A DNA stretch of 64,000 nt from JAYSYM01 sp964543475 (GCA_964543475.1 CAZIYJ010000002.1:248001-312000); one strand, 5' to 3'. Counted from the first letter of the stretch, positions 1 through 11,800 are shown. Notes: generated by a model from the sequence alone, not told the origin. Translations and numbers: made by a program.

Positions 1-3000
1 ACAATGGCCGAGCTATCTGCGCTCGGAGCCACCGAAATTGGCGAATACATTCCTCGAACTGAACCGCTAGTCGCAGTAATAGTGTCACTCACTTGAAGTT
101 TAGCAAGTGGGGTCGCTACCCCAATGCCGACGCTGCCTGAAGCATCTACAACAAAGGGAGTTGTGTCTCCTCCAGTGGCATCGTTCACGACAAAAGAATT
201 TCCAGTTCCGCCGTTCGTAATTGAAAGAACGTTAGTCCCTGAAGACTCAATATCTGTTGAAGCATCAAGAGTTAACGTATCAGAGAAATCAGTGAAGTTA
301 AGCGAATCGGCTGCAACCCCGCCACCACCAGCAACCCATGAAAGCGCTCCAGTGTTATCAGATTGTAAGACCATGTTCGACGCAGGCATTGCTGCGGGCC
401 AAACATATGTTCCCGAAGTGACTGTCGCTGGTGCTGCGAAAGTTATGATTCCTGATGTTGCTCCCGAAAGACCAAGAGTTCCATTAACATCAAGCAATGC
501 ATCTGGTGATGTGTCTCCGATACCGACATTGCCGCCCGATTCAATGCGCATTTTCTCTGTACTGTTTGTAGTGAAAGCTAAAGTATCTGCTGCCGCTTGA
601 TAGATTCCCGTGTTGCTGTCTGAAGCGAAAGAAAACACCGGTGAGGCTTGCGTATTACTTGAGCCGAGCAAGTAAGACGCTGTCTGTGCCGTAATACTTC
701 CGTTGTTACCGAAACGGATTCTTTCTGTACCGTTTGTTGCTAACGACACTCCGTTGGCTGTGTAATTGTAAAAGCCTGTATCTTCATCGCCATCGAAAGT
801 AAGTGAAGGGGCAGCCGCTGAACCAGTAGATGCTTCAAAAGGTGCCGTCATTGGTACAGAGCCGTCAGCCTTGAAGTCACCAGTGCCTGAAGCTGCTGCT
901 ACCCATGAAAGTGCGCCAGTATTGTCTGATTGCAAAACCATGTTCGATGCTGGCATTGCTGCCGGCCAAACATAAGTTCCTGAAGTAACTGTTGCCGGTG
1001 CAGCGAAAGTTAAAGTTCCTGATGTGCTTCCTGAAAGTCCGAGCGTGCCTTCGATATCAAGTTTTGCATCGGGACTAGCATCACCAATTCCAACGTCGCC
1101 GCCGAAAATAGCCATGACATTGTTCGTAGGTAAAGTAGTTGTAGCAGTACCGAGATAAACTCCAACTGAACCTGTTCCCGTGATTGCTCTTGTACCACCA
1201 GCGTTACCTGCACCAATACCAACACTGTAGTTACCGGTTCCGTCGCCAGGTGCGGTCCCTATGGAGAGTAAGTGCCCTAAAGCGAGAGAATGGTTGGCGC
1301 GGTTTGTTGACTGTGTTCCAAGAGTGGCGCTTCTTGAGCCTGAGTTTGTTGTCGCGTATCCGAACGAAACTGCACCCGAATTAGTTGCGTTAGCTGCATC
1401 TCCAAGCGCAATAGCCGACCAACCGCTTGCAGCTGAAGAATTACCAACTGCGATCGAATGACCCGAACTAGTCGCACGAATGTTTCCGTTCACTTCTAGC
1501 GCGTTAGTTGGAGCGGCTACGCCGATACCAACGTTACCAGCTGCCGTAACGACGAATGGTGAAGCATCGGCGGCTTCATCGCCCACGAAGAATGAATTTC
1601 CTGTGCCTTCGTTCACAACCGAAAGTGCGTAAGCTTGTCCGCTCGGTGCAGTGATGGAAGTTGAAGCGTCGAGCGAAAGTGTGTCGCTGAATTTATCAAA
1701 GTTAAGAGCGTCGGCAGCAATTGAAGCGGCACCACCGGCACCTAGTTCAGTTTCAACTCCCGCACCGTCCATGTAGTAAAGTTTTGAATCGGCAGTCTTA
1801 ACATAGATTTTTCCGTAGTTAGCAGTCGCTGCTGGAGCTGAAGCAACTTCGCGAAGTGATGTAGCACCCTCGACAGTTAGTAGCTGGTTCGGCGAAGCTG
1901 TTCCGATACCCAGGTTACCCGAAGAATCGATTCGCACACGTTCGGCATAAGCAGTTGCACCTGTTTGTTGTCCGATGACGATATCGGGAGTAAACCCAGC
2001 CGCTGGAGAAATCGCAGCGAAGTAACCGTTCGTTTCAACTCCACCCGCTCTGCGTGGAACCATCAAAAAGCCTGCAGCGTTACCATCTGTATTACTAGTA
2101 TTTACCGCATTTACTTTGGCCATACCCGGAAACGCCGCTGCGCCGCTAGTCGGAGAATACGCTCCGTAACCTTGAAATGTTTGAAGGGCACCGGACACTG
2201 TGGTTTGCCCAGTAATAAATGTGTTACCAGCAACATCAAGTTTCGCACTTGGAGATGCGGTACCAACACCAACATTTCCGCTTGCATCAACTACAAATGG
2301 CGAAGCATCGGCGGCTTGATCTCCGATGAAAAAAGAATTTCCAGTACCTTCGTTCACAACCGAAAGAACGTAGGCTTGACCGCCTGGTGCAGTTATTGAA
2401 GTCGAAGCATCGAGTGCTAACGTGTCGCTGAAATCGGTGAAATTAAGAGAGTCAGCGGCAATTGAAGTTGATGGAGTGTAATATTCCCACGCCGTATTGC
2501 CAGCATTCCAGCGAATTGATTGCCCTACTTCTCCTGCTGTTGGAGCAGCGAGAGGTCGGCCTAAAATATTAGAGTCAGCATAGGTTTCAGCGTCTGCGAC
2601 AGCCGTTGCGACTTCAGTGTCAGTATAATTGTTTGCAGCAGTGACTGCGGCCGCTTCTCTTGCATCAACATAGGCTTTGTTTGCGGCACCATCGGCAACT
2701 GTAGGAGTATCGAGTCCGGTGATCAGTCTTGTGCCACCAACCGTTAATCCATTTAAATCCCAATCAGCAGTTAAAGAAGTCGTACCATCGATACGAACGT
2801 AGGCGCCCGCGGCCGTACTTGCGACAGCATCCACATATTGTTTCGTTGCAGCGCCAACAGCATTCGAAGGATCAGCGCTCAATAACAAAAGGCCAGTCAT
2901 TGTATCGCCAGCGCGGTTCACAGGAGTAAATCCTAGCGAAGCTTGCGGAGTGTAACCGAGCGCAGTTGCGATATTCCCAGCAGTTAAATCAGCGGCTGTA

Positions 3001-4400
3001 AATGGAGTGAAGTATTCCCATGCAGTACCAGCTGCATTCCAGCGAATTGATTGTGATACTTGGCCGGCACCAGGTGCTGCTAAATTTAAACCTAATAGAC
3101 GTGTATCAGCGTACGCTTTTGTAACTGCACCATCTGCATCAGTTGGTATCGCAAGACCCGTAATTTTTCGGGTACCTGCTCCAACACCATCGACGTCCCA
3201 GTCTGCTGACAACGCAACTGTACCATCGCGGCGAAGGTAATTTGCTGAAGCTGTCGAAATGGCCGATGTAATTTGCGAATCAACGTAATCTTTCGATGCA
3301 ACATCGTGAGCCGCAATGCCATCCCAATAGCGCATTTTTAAAGTATCAACGTTAAACCAAGTTCGTCCGCGATCAGTGGTGTTGTTGAGTGGAGTTAGAA
3401 GGAGTGATGCTTCTTGGCCGGCGTCGAATTTACCAAGATACATCGTACCCTGGTCGGCGAGCATAATGTGACCAATGTTTGTGACTGAGTACGTACCCAT
3501 GTTGATAGCACCAGTCATCGTGCCACCAGCCAGCGGAAGCTTTGTTGAATCGTTTGGAACTCCAGTTACCCATTTGTTCTGAGCTTGATCCCAAACAAGT
3601 GTGCGTCCATTTCCAGCTAAGTTCGAAACTCCTGCCGGATCTAAAACTCTTCCGCCAAGAGATGTATCAACGTAATTTTTTGTCGCGGCATCTTGAGCTA
3701 AAGTTGGATCAGCAAGATCAATAATTTTTTGACCATTGAAATCAACGGCTGCAGACGGATTAAAATTTGAACCATCTGTTTTTGAATAGAGTGATGAGTT
3801 ACCGGTGATTAAATCCCAGAGCGCTGTCCAGTTAGCATTTGAAAATTCTGTTGCAACTGTTCCGTCAGCGACTCGAAGAAGTTGTTCTTTTTTGTAGCCA
3901 CCGACTTGAATCGCTTCGATTGAAAGCGGAACGTAGTTGATGTTTTGCGTAGGTAACGCTTGCCAGCCCGAGCCATCGTTGAACTGCACAACAAGTCGTC
4001 GACCGTCGGCAGTGTTAGGAGTGTAAGTCGTTCCAACGTTACAAGATGGCAAAGTGAGTGTTCCGCGGTTAGCAAAAATTTTATCGAATGAGTTGCCACC
4101 ATCGACACCGACTGCAGCGCGAGTTCCCTCGCCGATCGTGAGAACAAAAATTCCTGCCGAACCTGTCATGTCTAAAGTTTGGGTTTCGCTGAAGAGCAAA
4201 CAGTTTTCTGCACCAGGACTGCGAATTGAAATATCGAAGAACACACTCGCGGCAGTTAATGGCTGATTATCTGGCTTGATGATGCGACCGTGATACGTGA
4301 GACCGGTGGCGGCTTCAACTGTTGAACCGAGAAGTACTGCAAGTACAAGAAAGTACTTAGCAAATGAAATTTGTTTGAACTTACGTACCGCCACTGACAT
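1..4400 (-). CDS. Giant secreted fibre protein, mosaic adhesive trimer type (fibre 1, C-terminus outside window)
   Basis: The frame is open from ATG 4400 to the left edge, about 1,466 codons, so the C-terminus is missing. The protein starts with a signal peptide of about 30 residues, followed by a domain beginning TGLTYHGRI (about residues 31-165) that closely matches the same domain in the gene at 8817-12566. After that come units with DAATKNYVD and GQSIRWN motifs, then Ser/Thr/Gly-rich modules ending GNVGIG or ASGSVGIG, and the block TFAAPATVTSGTYVWPAAMP, present twice (about 345-480 and 890-1040). These are features of trimeric phage-tail-fibre-like stalks, and they match the chimeric fibre proteins (mosaic adhesive trimers) that Bdellovibrio uses to recognise prey. 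A role in prey or surface binding is inferred. It follows the propeller gene on the same strand, with a REP element in the 209-nt gap. Confidence 0.8.
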   Translation of the reverse strand, partial: MSVAVRKFKQISFAKYFLVLAVLLGSTVEAATGLTYHGRIIKPDNQPLTAASVFFDISIRSPGAENCLLFSETQTLDMTGSAGIFVLTIGEGTRAAVGVDGGNSFDKIFANRGTLTLPSCNVGTTYTPNTADGRRLVVQFNDGSGWQALPTQNINYVPLSIEAIQVGGYKKEQLLRVADGTVATEFSNANWTALWDLITGNSSLYSKTDGSNFNPSAAVDFNGQKIIDLADPTLAQDAATKNYVDTSLGGRVLDPAGVSNLAGNGRTLVWDQAQNKWVTGVPNDSTKLPLAGGTMTGAINMGTYSVTNIGHIMLADQGTMYLGKFDAGQEASLLLTPLNNTTDRGRTWFNVDTLKMRYWDGIAAHDVASKDYVDSQITSAISTASANYLRRDGTVALSADWDVDGVGAGTRKITGLAIPTDADGAVTKAYADTRLLGLNLAAPGAGQVSQSIRWNAAGTAWEYFTPFTAADLTAGNIATALGYTPQASLGFTPVNRAGDTMTGLLLLSADPSNAVGAATKQYVDAVASTAAGAYVRIDGTTSLTADWDLNGLTVGGTRLITGLDTPTVADGAANKAYVDAREAAAVTAANNYTDTEVATAVADAETYADSNILGRPLAAPTAGEVGQSIRWNAGNTAWEYYTPSTSIAADSLNFTDFSDTLALDASTSITAPGGQAYVLSVVNEGTGNSFFIGDQAADASPFVVDASGNVGVGTASPSAKLDVAGNTFITGQTTVSGALQTFQGYGAYSPTSGAAAFPGMAKVNAVNTSNTDGNAAGFLMVPRRAGGVETNGYFAAISPAAGFTPDIVIGQQTGATAYAERVRIDSSGNLGIGTASPNQLLTVEGATSLREVASAPAATANYGKIYVKTADSKLYYMDGAGVETELGAGGAASIAADALNFDKFSDTLSLDASTSITAPSGQAYALSVVNEGTGNSFFVGDEAADASPFVVTAAGNVGIGVAAPTNALEVNGNIRATSSGHSIAVGNSSAASGWSAIALGDAANATNSGAVSFGYATTNSGSRSATLGTQSTNRANHSLALGHLLSIGTAPGDGTGNYSVGIGAGNAGGTRAITGTGSVGVYLGTATTTLPTNNVMAIFGGDVGIGDASPDAKLDIEGTLGLSGSTSGTLTFAAPATVTSGTYVWPAAMPASNMVLQSDNTGALSWVAAASGTGDFKADGSVPMTAPFEASTGSAAAPSLTFDGDEDTGFYNYTANGVSLATNGTERIRFGNNGSITAQTASYLLGSSNTQASPVFSFASDSNTGIYQAAADTLAFTTNSTEKMRIESGGNVGIGDTSPDALLDVNGTLGLSGATSGIITFAAPATVTSGTYVWPAAMPASNMVLQSDNTGALSWVAGGGGVAADSLNFTDFSDTLTLDASTDIESSGTNVLSITNGGTGNSFVVNDATGGDTTPFVVDASGSVGIGVATPLAKLQVSDTITATSGSVRGMYSPISVAPSADSSAI

Positions 4401-4406
4401 GTATCT

Positions 4407-4434
4407 TTTTCGGCATTTTTGCTGGGTTTTGTGA
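4407..4434 (-). promoter_or_regulatory. Candidate sigma-28-like -10 box directly upstream of fibre 1
   Basis: GCCGAAAA (4414-4407) lies 6 nt before ATG 4400 and differs from the FliA -10 consensus GCCGATAA at one base. The -35 position, 12 nt further upstream, reads TCACAAAA, which is a poor match. No Shine-Dalgarno sequence precedes the ATG. The -10 box and its spacing resemble those of the prepilin genes at 44015, 45477 and 48423. Confidence 0.35.
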
Positions 4435-4585
4435 GGGAGATCGAGGGCTTGGCCCATAAATCACGAAACTGACTCTGTTTCGATCCAGTCGAGTGTCTCA
4501 AATTAAGAACTATTCGCTTTCTTAGCAAAATTTTCTTTGGGCCAAGGGCTATCGTTTGGAGCGCCCAGGACCGAGTTGCTGCGGC

Positions 4586-4610
4586 GCGGGCCAAAAAGGA
4601 AGATGGCACC
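4586..4610 (-). repeat. REP element copy 1
   Basis: A 25-nt unit beginning GGTGCCATCTTCCTTTTT and ending GGCCCGC on the minus strand, identical to the copies at 51131, 53975 and 54044. Its first base is the last base of the TAG stop of the propeller gene (4612-4610), so it opens that gene's 3' untranslated region. The matching RAYT transposase is at 51254-51892. Confidence 0.75.
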
Positions 4611-7600
4611 TAAGGGCCGCAGGCAGAAATCGTCGCAAGGCGCAGCTTTGCCACGTCGCCACCGACAGAAGTATAGTCGCCACCAAACAATAATGATGAA
4701 GTGCCATAAAGTGCAGAAGTGCGAACAGCCGCATTCACAGTCGGATTCCAGGGCGCTAGGTTGGCAGTCGCTTTTTGAGTATAGACCGCGGCTAAGTAGG
4801 GCCGAGCTTGCCCGCCGATATTTGTAAATGCACCGCCAACATAGACGATTCCGTTTCGCACCGTAATGGTTTGTACCGTGCCGTCTGCTCCCGGATTCCA
4901 CGAGGTTGCGTTGCTAGTTAAAAGATCGATTTCAGCAATTCGACTTCTCGCTTGTCCTCCGGCAGCAGTAAATGTGCCGCCAATGTAAAGCTTGCTTCCC
5001 TCGACAGTGATCGTCTCAACAGTACCAGAAATACCGAAGTTGTTTGCGAGGTTGTTGTTTGTATCGAGCAATGTATTAAGGGCGACTAAAGATCTTACTC
5101 CCGCGCTGTTCATAGTATGAAAGTCCCCGCCGGCGAGTAAGGCAGTTCCGTAGAGAGCAAGAGCAACGATCGTGTTGCCCGCATTTGGATTAAACCCCGT
5201 CGAGTTGCTAGTATTGACAGTGACATCGACCGCTCCAAGGTTATTTCTGAAGGCGCCGCCGAGAGAGGTGAAGCTTCCCCCGACAAACAAAACGTTGCCT
5301 GCTTGTGCGAAACTGTAAACAGGCCCCTCTGCTGATGGGTTCCAATTGGTCACATTTCCGGTAACGGTGTCGAACTCTGCAAGTCTTGCGCGAGGACTAC
5401 CGCCAAATGTTGAAAAAGTTCCTCCTGCAAGAACATTCGAGCCTGCGACTGAGATCGCCAAAGTTCCACTACTTGTACCAGGATTAAAAGTAAGTGCGTT
5501 GTTTGTATTCACCGTTGTATCTAAGGCCGCAAGACCGCTTCTCGGTTGCCCGCCGATGTAAGCAAAAGTTCCTCCAGCGTAAAGTGTCGTGCCGTCTCTC
5601 TCGAGCGCAGTGACTGGCCCCGTAGCACCAGGGTTCCAAGAGGTTGCGATGTTCGTATTAACTGCAGTGTTGAGCGCGGCAATTCGATTTCGTCGCACAG
5701 TCGCAGCGCGCGTGAAGGATCCGCCGACGTATAAAGTAGAGCCCGATATTTCGAGTGCACTAACGATTCCGTTTGCGCCCGGGTTCCAAGAAAGAACATT
5801 GTTTGTATCAGTAGTTGTATCGAATGCGGCGATGCGGTTTCGCGAACCTCCGCCGACTGCTGTGAAGGTCCCGCCGATTAAAACTTTGCCGGCACTTTCG
5901 GTAATACTTTGAACGGCTGCCGAGCCACCTGAGTTCCAGCTTAAAGCATTGTCGGTGTCGGTCGCCAAATCGAGAGCTGCAGCATAAGCGCGAGACTGTC
6001 CGGCTATATTTTGAAAATCGCCGCCGACATAGAGTGTTCCTGCCGCTGCGCTCACTGAGTTTATTGTACCGTCGGGATCAGGATTCCAAGCCGTCGCCTG
6101 ATTCAAATTCACTGTAGTATCTAGAGCAGCTAAATTCGCGCGCGATTGACCACCTATGCTACTAAAAATGCCTCCGGCATAGAGCGTAGTACCAACAAGA
6201 GCTATGCTATAAACTGCTGAGTTGCTCGCAGGGTTCCAAGCAGTGGTTGCTCCGGTGTTACGATCAACTGCGAAAAGTCCGCGTCGCGGGTTATAACTAT
6301 CCCCGGCGATATAAAGCGTGCTTCCAGAAAGTGCGAGGGAGTGAATTGTGCCATTAGAAGCGGGCGCGAAACCGTCAATCGCATTATTTGTAGAAAGGGT
6401 CGTATCAAAAGAAGCAATTCGCGATCGCGGTCGTCCGCCTAGAGTCGTAAACGGCCCGCCGACATATATTGTAGCACCATCTGATGCAACTCCGGTAGCA
6501 CCAGTAGGCAATACAGTTGTTGCAACTAACAAATTGTTGGTGTCGACAGACATATCGACCGCGGCAAACCCTCTTCGCGTCTGGCCATTGAGAGTTGTGA
6601 AGTCGCCACTGATATAGAGAGTGTTGCCGACTCGATACATCGCTGACACTCCCCCGTTTGAAACAATATTGTAGGGAGTCACATTGTTTGTGTTGAGTGT
6701 TGTATCGAGCGCGAGAACTCCACGCCTTCCAGATCCCGCTATGTTGTACCAATAACCACTGATGTAGAGACGAGTGCCCTCGAGATACATACCGGTGACA
6801 GTGCTATCAGAATTTGGATTGAATGCTGTAACTGCGCTAGTGGTAATATCAACTGCGCCAATTCGATTTCTCGCAACTCCTGTGATGCTTGTGAACTCAC
6901 CGCCAAGATAAAGTGTGTTGCCACTAATAGCCCATGCGAGCACGTTTCCGTTCGGCGCAGGATTAAAAGCAAGGGCGTTTGAGGTATCTAAAGCCGTATC
7001 GAGAGCAGCTAGCCGCCCGCGCGAAGCTCCGCCAATTATTGAGAACGTGCCCGAAACATAAAGAGTTGAACCGACTAGATAGATTGATCGCACACTTGCA
7101 TCAGCTGAAGGGTTAAAGTCCATTGCATTATTGGTGTTCAGACTAAGATCAAGGCGAGCAAGTCGATTCCGAGTTTGCCCACCAATAGTTGTAAAGTCAC
7201 CGCCGACATAAACGCTTGTCCCAGAAAGAACTAGCGAATTAACCGTGTTGTTCGCGTTCGGATTCCAAGCGTGAAGAGATCCATCAGAGTTAATTCGCGC
7301 GATACGATTTCGCGCAACCCCGCCCACCTGAGTAAACGAACCACCAATTACATATCCACCGCTACCATCGGGAATAACGGCATTCACTACACCACCTGTA
7401 ACCAACGCTCCAGCGACATTAACCACACCAGCTAAGTCGAGCTGGCCACCAGAAGACACAAGGTAGTCATTTGTATTCAAAAAATCTCCACCCGCATAAA
7501 GTGTTGTACCTGTAAGAGCGAGTGTACGAACTAAAGCATTTGGGTTCGGTTGAAACGAAGTGGAGTTATTACTATTGAGAGTTGTGTCGAGTGCGGCTAA

Positions 7601-8842
7601 ATAATTTCGATTCACCGATGCAATCGTCGTGAAGTTACCGCCGACGTATAATGTTGTACCTGATAACAAGAGTGAATAGACAGTCGCATTTGCGCCTGGA
7701 TCAAAAGCATGAACACTGCCATCACTATTAATTCGCGCTATTCTACTTCGCGGCAGACCACCGACAGACGTGAAGTCGCCGCCTATGTACCAACCGCCTG
7801 CTCCGTCGGGAATCGAAGTTCGTACTGAACCGCCGGTAATTGCCGGAAAGCCAGGTGACGTTGCACCCGTCACTCCATCAACTTCAATTCCTTGCGTTGA
7901 TGAAAATGAATTTACGTTCGTAAATAGTCCACCAGCATAAAGCGTCGTACCCGAAAGTTTAATTGAGTTAACTGCCGCATTAAGATTGGGATTCCAGGCG
8001 GTCGCATTATTTGTGTTCGCAGTTGTATCTAATGCACCTAAGTAATTGCGAAGCTGTCCGCCGACTGATGTGAAGTCTCCAGCAACAAAAAGAGTGCTCC
8101 CCGATTTAGCTAGTGATCTAACTGTTGAGTTAGCATTCGGATTAAAGGCAAGCGCAATGTTGGAGTTAACATCAAGAGCCGCTAGGCGATTCCGCGCCTG
8201 GCCTCCAATGCTGTTAAACTCACCGCCCGCATAAAGCGTTGTTCCGTCGAGCAATAACGCTCGCACGACATTGTTTGCAGTCGGGTTCCAGGCATGAAGT
8301 GTTCCGTCAGAGTTGATACGCGCAATTCTTTGCCGTGGTGACGTAAAGTTGCCGCCAACAAACCACCCACCCGAACCGTCAGGAATAGTAACGTGCACAG
8401 AGCCGTTGAAGGTGGCCAAACTTGGGTTGACTGTGCCGGCAGTATCACTGAGGCCTGCATAGTTCGAATTATAATTTCCTGCGAGTGTGAAGTCGCCACC
8501 GGCGATAAGGTTTCCACCATTAAAATGAAGCTTGCGGACTATGCCGTTAAGATTAGGATTAAAAGGAAGTATCGCGCCAGTTGATAAGTCGACAGCTGCT
8601 AAATTATTTCTTGCCTGACCTTGCACTTGAGTGAATTGCCCACCAATGTACGCTGTGTTGCCAGAAGTAAGAACGCTGTGAACTGGTCCGTTTGCAGAAA
8701 GATTGGCGCCGAAAGTAATTGGACATTGATATTTCCAAAACGGAGTAACAGCCCGAAAGCCCTGCGCAGGAGAGCCGAGCAACAGCGCAACCACTAGTAT
8801 GCTTATTGTCGCTCTCTTAGAACGACGAAATCCATGAAACAT
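4610..8842 (-). CDS. Secreted beta-propeller protein with about 28 delta-60-like repeats
   Basis: 1,410 aa with an N-terminal signal peptide (basic start, hydrophobic core, cut near residue 28). The rest is a regular array of about 49-residue repeats with the pattern LYVGGxFTxxGGxxRNRxAAxD...NPN, characteristic of the delta-60 (DUF5122) type of beta-propeller. I count 28 repeats, which would make four seven-bladed propellers. The ATG lies inside the 3' end of the upstream fibre gene (26-nt overlap, other frame) and is preceded by AGGGAA, so the two genes are probably co-translated. Such proteins are usually extracellular binding scaffolds. No catalytic motif is visible and the ligand is unknown. 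A REP element begins at the stop codon. Confidence 0.85.
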   Translation of the reverse strand: MFHGFRRSKRATISILVVALLLGSPAQGFRAVTPFWKYQCPITFGANLSANGPVHSVLTSGNTAYIGGQFTQVQGQARNNLAAVDLSTGAILPFNPNLNGIVRKLHFNGGNLIAGGDFTLAGNYNSNYAGLSDTAGTVNPSLATFNGSVHVTIPDGSGGWFVGGNFTSPRQRIARINSDGTLHAWNPTANNVVRALLLDGTTLYAGGEFNSIGGQARNRLAALDVNSNIALAFNPNANSTVRSLAKSGSTLFVAGDFTSVGGQLRNYLGALDTTANTNNATAWNPNLNAAVNSIKLSGTTLYAGGLFTNVNSFSSTQGIEVDGVTGATSPGFPAITGGSVRTSIPDGAGGWYIGGDFTSVGGLPRSRIARINSDGSVHAFDPGANATVYSLLLSGTTLYVGGNFTTIASVNRNYLAALDTTLNSNNSTSFQPNPNALVRTLALTGTTLYAGGDFLNTNDYLVSSGGQLDLAGVVNVAGALVTGGVVNAVIPDGSGGYVIGGSFTQVGGVARNRIARINSDGSLHAWNPNANNTVNSLVLSGTSVYVGGDFTTIGGQTRNRLARLDLSLNTNNAMDFNPSADASVRSIYLVGSTLYVSGTFSIIGGASRGRLAALDTALDTSNALAFNPAPNGNVLAWAISGNTLYLGGEFTSITGVARNRIGAVDITTSAVTAFNPNSDSTVTGMYLEGTRLYISGYWYNIAGSGRRGVLALDTTLNTNNVTPYNIVSNGGVSAMYRVGNTLYISGDFTTLNGQTRRGFAAVDMSVDTNNLLVATTVLPTGATGVASDGATIYVGGPFTTLGGRPRSRIASFDTTLSTNNAIDGFAPASNGTIHSLALSGSTLYIAGDSYNPRRGLFAVDRNTGATTAWNPASNSAVYSIALVGTTLYAGGIFSSIGGQSRANLAALDTTVNLNQATAWNPDPDGTINSVSAAAGTLYVGGDFQNIAGQSRAYAAALDLATDTDNALSWNSGGSAAVQSITESAGKVLIGGTFTAVGGGSRNRIAAFDTTTDTNNVLSWNPGANGIVSALEISGSTLYVGGSFTRAATVRRNRIAALNTAVNTNIATSWNPGATGPVTALERDGTTLYAGGTFAYIGGQPRSGLAALDTTVNTNNALTFNPGTSSGTLAISVAGSNVLAGGTFSTFGGSPRARLAEFDTVTGNVTNWNPSAEGPVYSFAQAGNVLFVGGSFTSLGGAFRNNLGAVDVTVNTSNSTGFNPNAGNTIVALALYGTALLAGGDFHTMNSAGVRSLVALNTLLDTNNNLANNFGISGTVETITVEGSKLYIGGTFTAAGGQARSRIAEIDLLTSNATSWNPGADGTVQTITVRNGIVYVGGAFTNIGGQARPYLAAVYTQKATANLAPWNPTVNAAVRTSALYGTSSLLFGGDYTSVGGDVAKLRLATISACGP

Positions 8843-11800
8843 AGACCGTGTTCCCTGCTCGTACTAGTGAATAGATAGTGTGGCTGTTAGCTGTGCGTGA
8901 CATATTGGGTGGATTGTATCGATAGTTCACTGTTGCAGCGTCGTCCCCTGTTGTGGCTGTACCGAAGTTACACTGAGTAGTGCCTATTCCCGTAACGATT
9001 AAAGTATAACTTCCACCATCGCGCAAGTTTACAAAAGCCAGATCAGTACCACAGTCAAAGCTCGTAACGATGACGTTACCGTTCGACCAATCAACTGTTC
9101 CTGAGCCTTGCGAGTGCGACTTACTTCTGATTTGACCTTCAACGCTAAGAGCTGTGCCTGAACCAGGTGAAGATGTTTTGATACCGACGTTACCGGTTGA
9201 GGCAGTCGCAGCACTAGAGAGGCCCGTTGCGTAGATCAAGTTACCGATATTGAGTTGATTGCTCGCAGTGTTTGATGGAGCGCGAACATCGTTACCGATT
9301 AAAATGTTATTGCTTCCCGAAGTGATACCTGTGCCGGTGCCGTATTGGCCAAGAATGACGTTGTTCGAACCAGTCGTGACATCGAAACCTGCTTGGCTAC
9401 CAACAGCCACGTTATTTTGCCCAGTCGACAAGTTAAATAATGTGAAACTTCCAAACGCCGAGTTTCCGCCACCCGTGGAACCCGGAACGCCACCAAGTGC
9501 TTGAGCACCAACCACTGTGTTGCCTCCGCCGGAATTGTATTGAATCGCATTATATCCCACGCCAGTATTCCCGCCACCGCCACCAACTGAATACATGGCA
9601 TTACGCCCGATCGCAGTGTTCTGTGAACCAGTTAGGAAGAAGGCCGCGTTCTCACCAATCGCCGTATTCAGATTGCCGGAGACGTTGGATGCCATAGCTC
9701 CACCACCGAACGCTACGTTTTCGCCGCCGTTGAACGCTCCACGACCAGCATTAACACCGTTGATCAAAGCATCGCCGCCAACCACAGTAAGAATTTTTGT
9801 TGGCGAATCCGTACCGATTCCAACAAAGCCAGACGAATCAATTCGTATGCGCTCGCTGCCAGCTGTTGATGCTGCAAGTGTATCAGCAGCAGGTCTGAAC
9901 CAACCCGTGTCAGTGTCACCCGCAAACGAGAATGTCGGAGCACCTTCTGTGCCTGCGGCAGTCGAAACTGATCCGCCACCAGTTGTTGGCGAAACTAGTC
10001 CGCTCACAGACATATCGAAGATTTTAATACCGTTGGCTGCAACGCTGATTGTGTCAGCGACTGAATTGTAGAATCCAGTATTCGCATCACCGTTAAATGA
10101 CAAGCTTGGTGCTGCTACTGTTCCTGCAGATGCTCTAATCGTGCTTCCGTCACCGTACGCCGATCCGCCTGCTGTTGCGATTGTTCTGCGTGCGGCAGTT
10201 GAATCTGTAAAATATAAATTTGTTCCGTCAAACTCGATCGCACCAGCTTCCGGAGCTGTTAGGTTTACTCCAGCAGCAAGCTTAAGTGGTGCTGTTCCAG
10301 CAGCAGCAGTTCCTGCCTTTAGCTCGAGCGTCGCTGTCGGCGATGTGGTTCCAATGCCGACGTTACCAGTTGAAGCGGTTGTTCCCGAACTGAGCCCGGT
10401 CGCGTAAATCAAGTTACCAATATTAAGCTGACCGCTTGCAGTAGCAGAAACTGGTCGCACATCTTGACCCATCAAAATATTATTGCTGCCGGTCGTGACG
10501 CCTGTTCCAGCTGTGTAATCACCGATGATAATATTTCGTGAACCAGTCGTGATAAATTGACCAGCTTGGTTACCGATTAAAACGTTGTAACTTGCTTGGC
10601 CACCGACTGTGCCATTCAGATTATCGCCAGTTAACGAGCCGATTCCGACGTTGTAGTCTCCGCCCACAGTACCATTACGGATCGCGCTCTTTCCAACAGC
10701 TATATTATAGTTTCCACCATTCGAGTTACCATACATTGCGCCTGTTCCCAATGCCGTGTTCCAGCTACCATCGTAAATATAGATTCCGGCAGAATCACCA
10801 ACCACAACGTTTTCGTTACCACTCAGGAACGACGCTGCAGAATTTCCCATGACTGTGTTGCCATCTCCAGAACTTATTCTTCTCAAAGCCTCGTAACCAA
10901 CAGCAACGTTACGAGCTGGGTTTGTAAGTCCGCCGTCACCCATCGCGTAAGCACCGATCGCGACGTTTCGATAGTCAGCAGGAGCTAAAGAATCGGCACC
11001 TATTAGAGCGCCACGTCCGAGCGCTATTGAATCTCCGTTAGTATTATCGCTTGATGGTACGTACAAAACTCTGAAACCATTTACTGCGATATTTCCCATG
11101 ACATCTAACTTATCGACTGGCGAAGCTAAACCAATGCCAACTTTACCAGTAGCGTCGATCACAAATGGTGATGCATCGGCCGCTTCATCTCCAACAAAGA
11201 GCGAATTCCCAGTACCTTCGTTCACGATTGATAGAGCGTAAGCTTGTCCTGATGGTGCAGTGATTGAAGTTGAAGCGTCGAGAGATAATGAATCTGAGAA
11301 GTCTGTGAAGTTTAATGAGTCTGCAGTAATCGAAGTTGTTGGAGTGTAGTACTCCCACGCAGTGTTGCCAGCGTTCCAACGAATCGATTGGCCTACTTGC
11401 CCTGCAGCTGGTGCTGCAAGCGGAAGACCTAAAATATTTGCGTCAGTATAAGTTTTGTTTGCGGCACCATCACCTACTGTTGGAGCGTTCAATCCGGTAA
11501 GTCTTCGTGTGCCACCAGCTGTTGCAGCGTTGAGATCCCAATCAGCTGATAAGCCAACTGTTCCGTCGATCCGAACGTATGCGCCAGAGGCTGCGGTCGA
11601 AACTGCATCGACATATTGTTTCGACGCTGCACCAAGTGCTGCCGCAGGATCTGCACTTAGCAATAGTAAGCCGGTCATCGTTCCACCAGCTAAAGGTACC
11701 TTCGTATTATCGGTAGCCGACGGAGTGTAATACTCCCACGCTGTGTTGCCGGCGTTCCAACGAATCGACTGGCCTACTTGGCCTGCAGTTGGAGCTGCGA

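Noticed and set aside
124..600. Long plus-strand frames inside the fibre and propeller genes (also near 9595-10071, 11455, 59296 and 60763)
   Set aside because: They are antisense shadows produced by repetitive, codon-biased fibre sequence and share the repeat pattern of the real strand.
4503..4901. Minus-strand 132-aa frame over the propeller 3' end
   Set aside because: It overlaps the real gene and REP element in another frame with no start signal.
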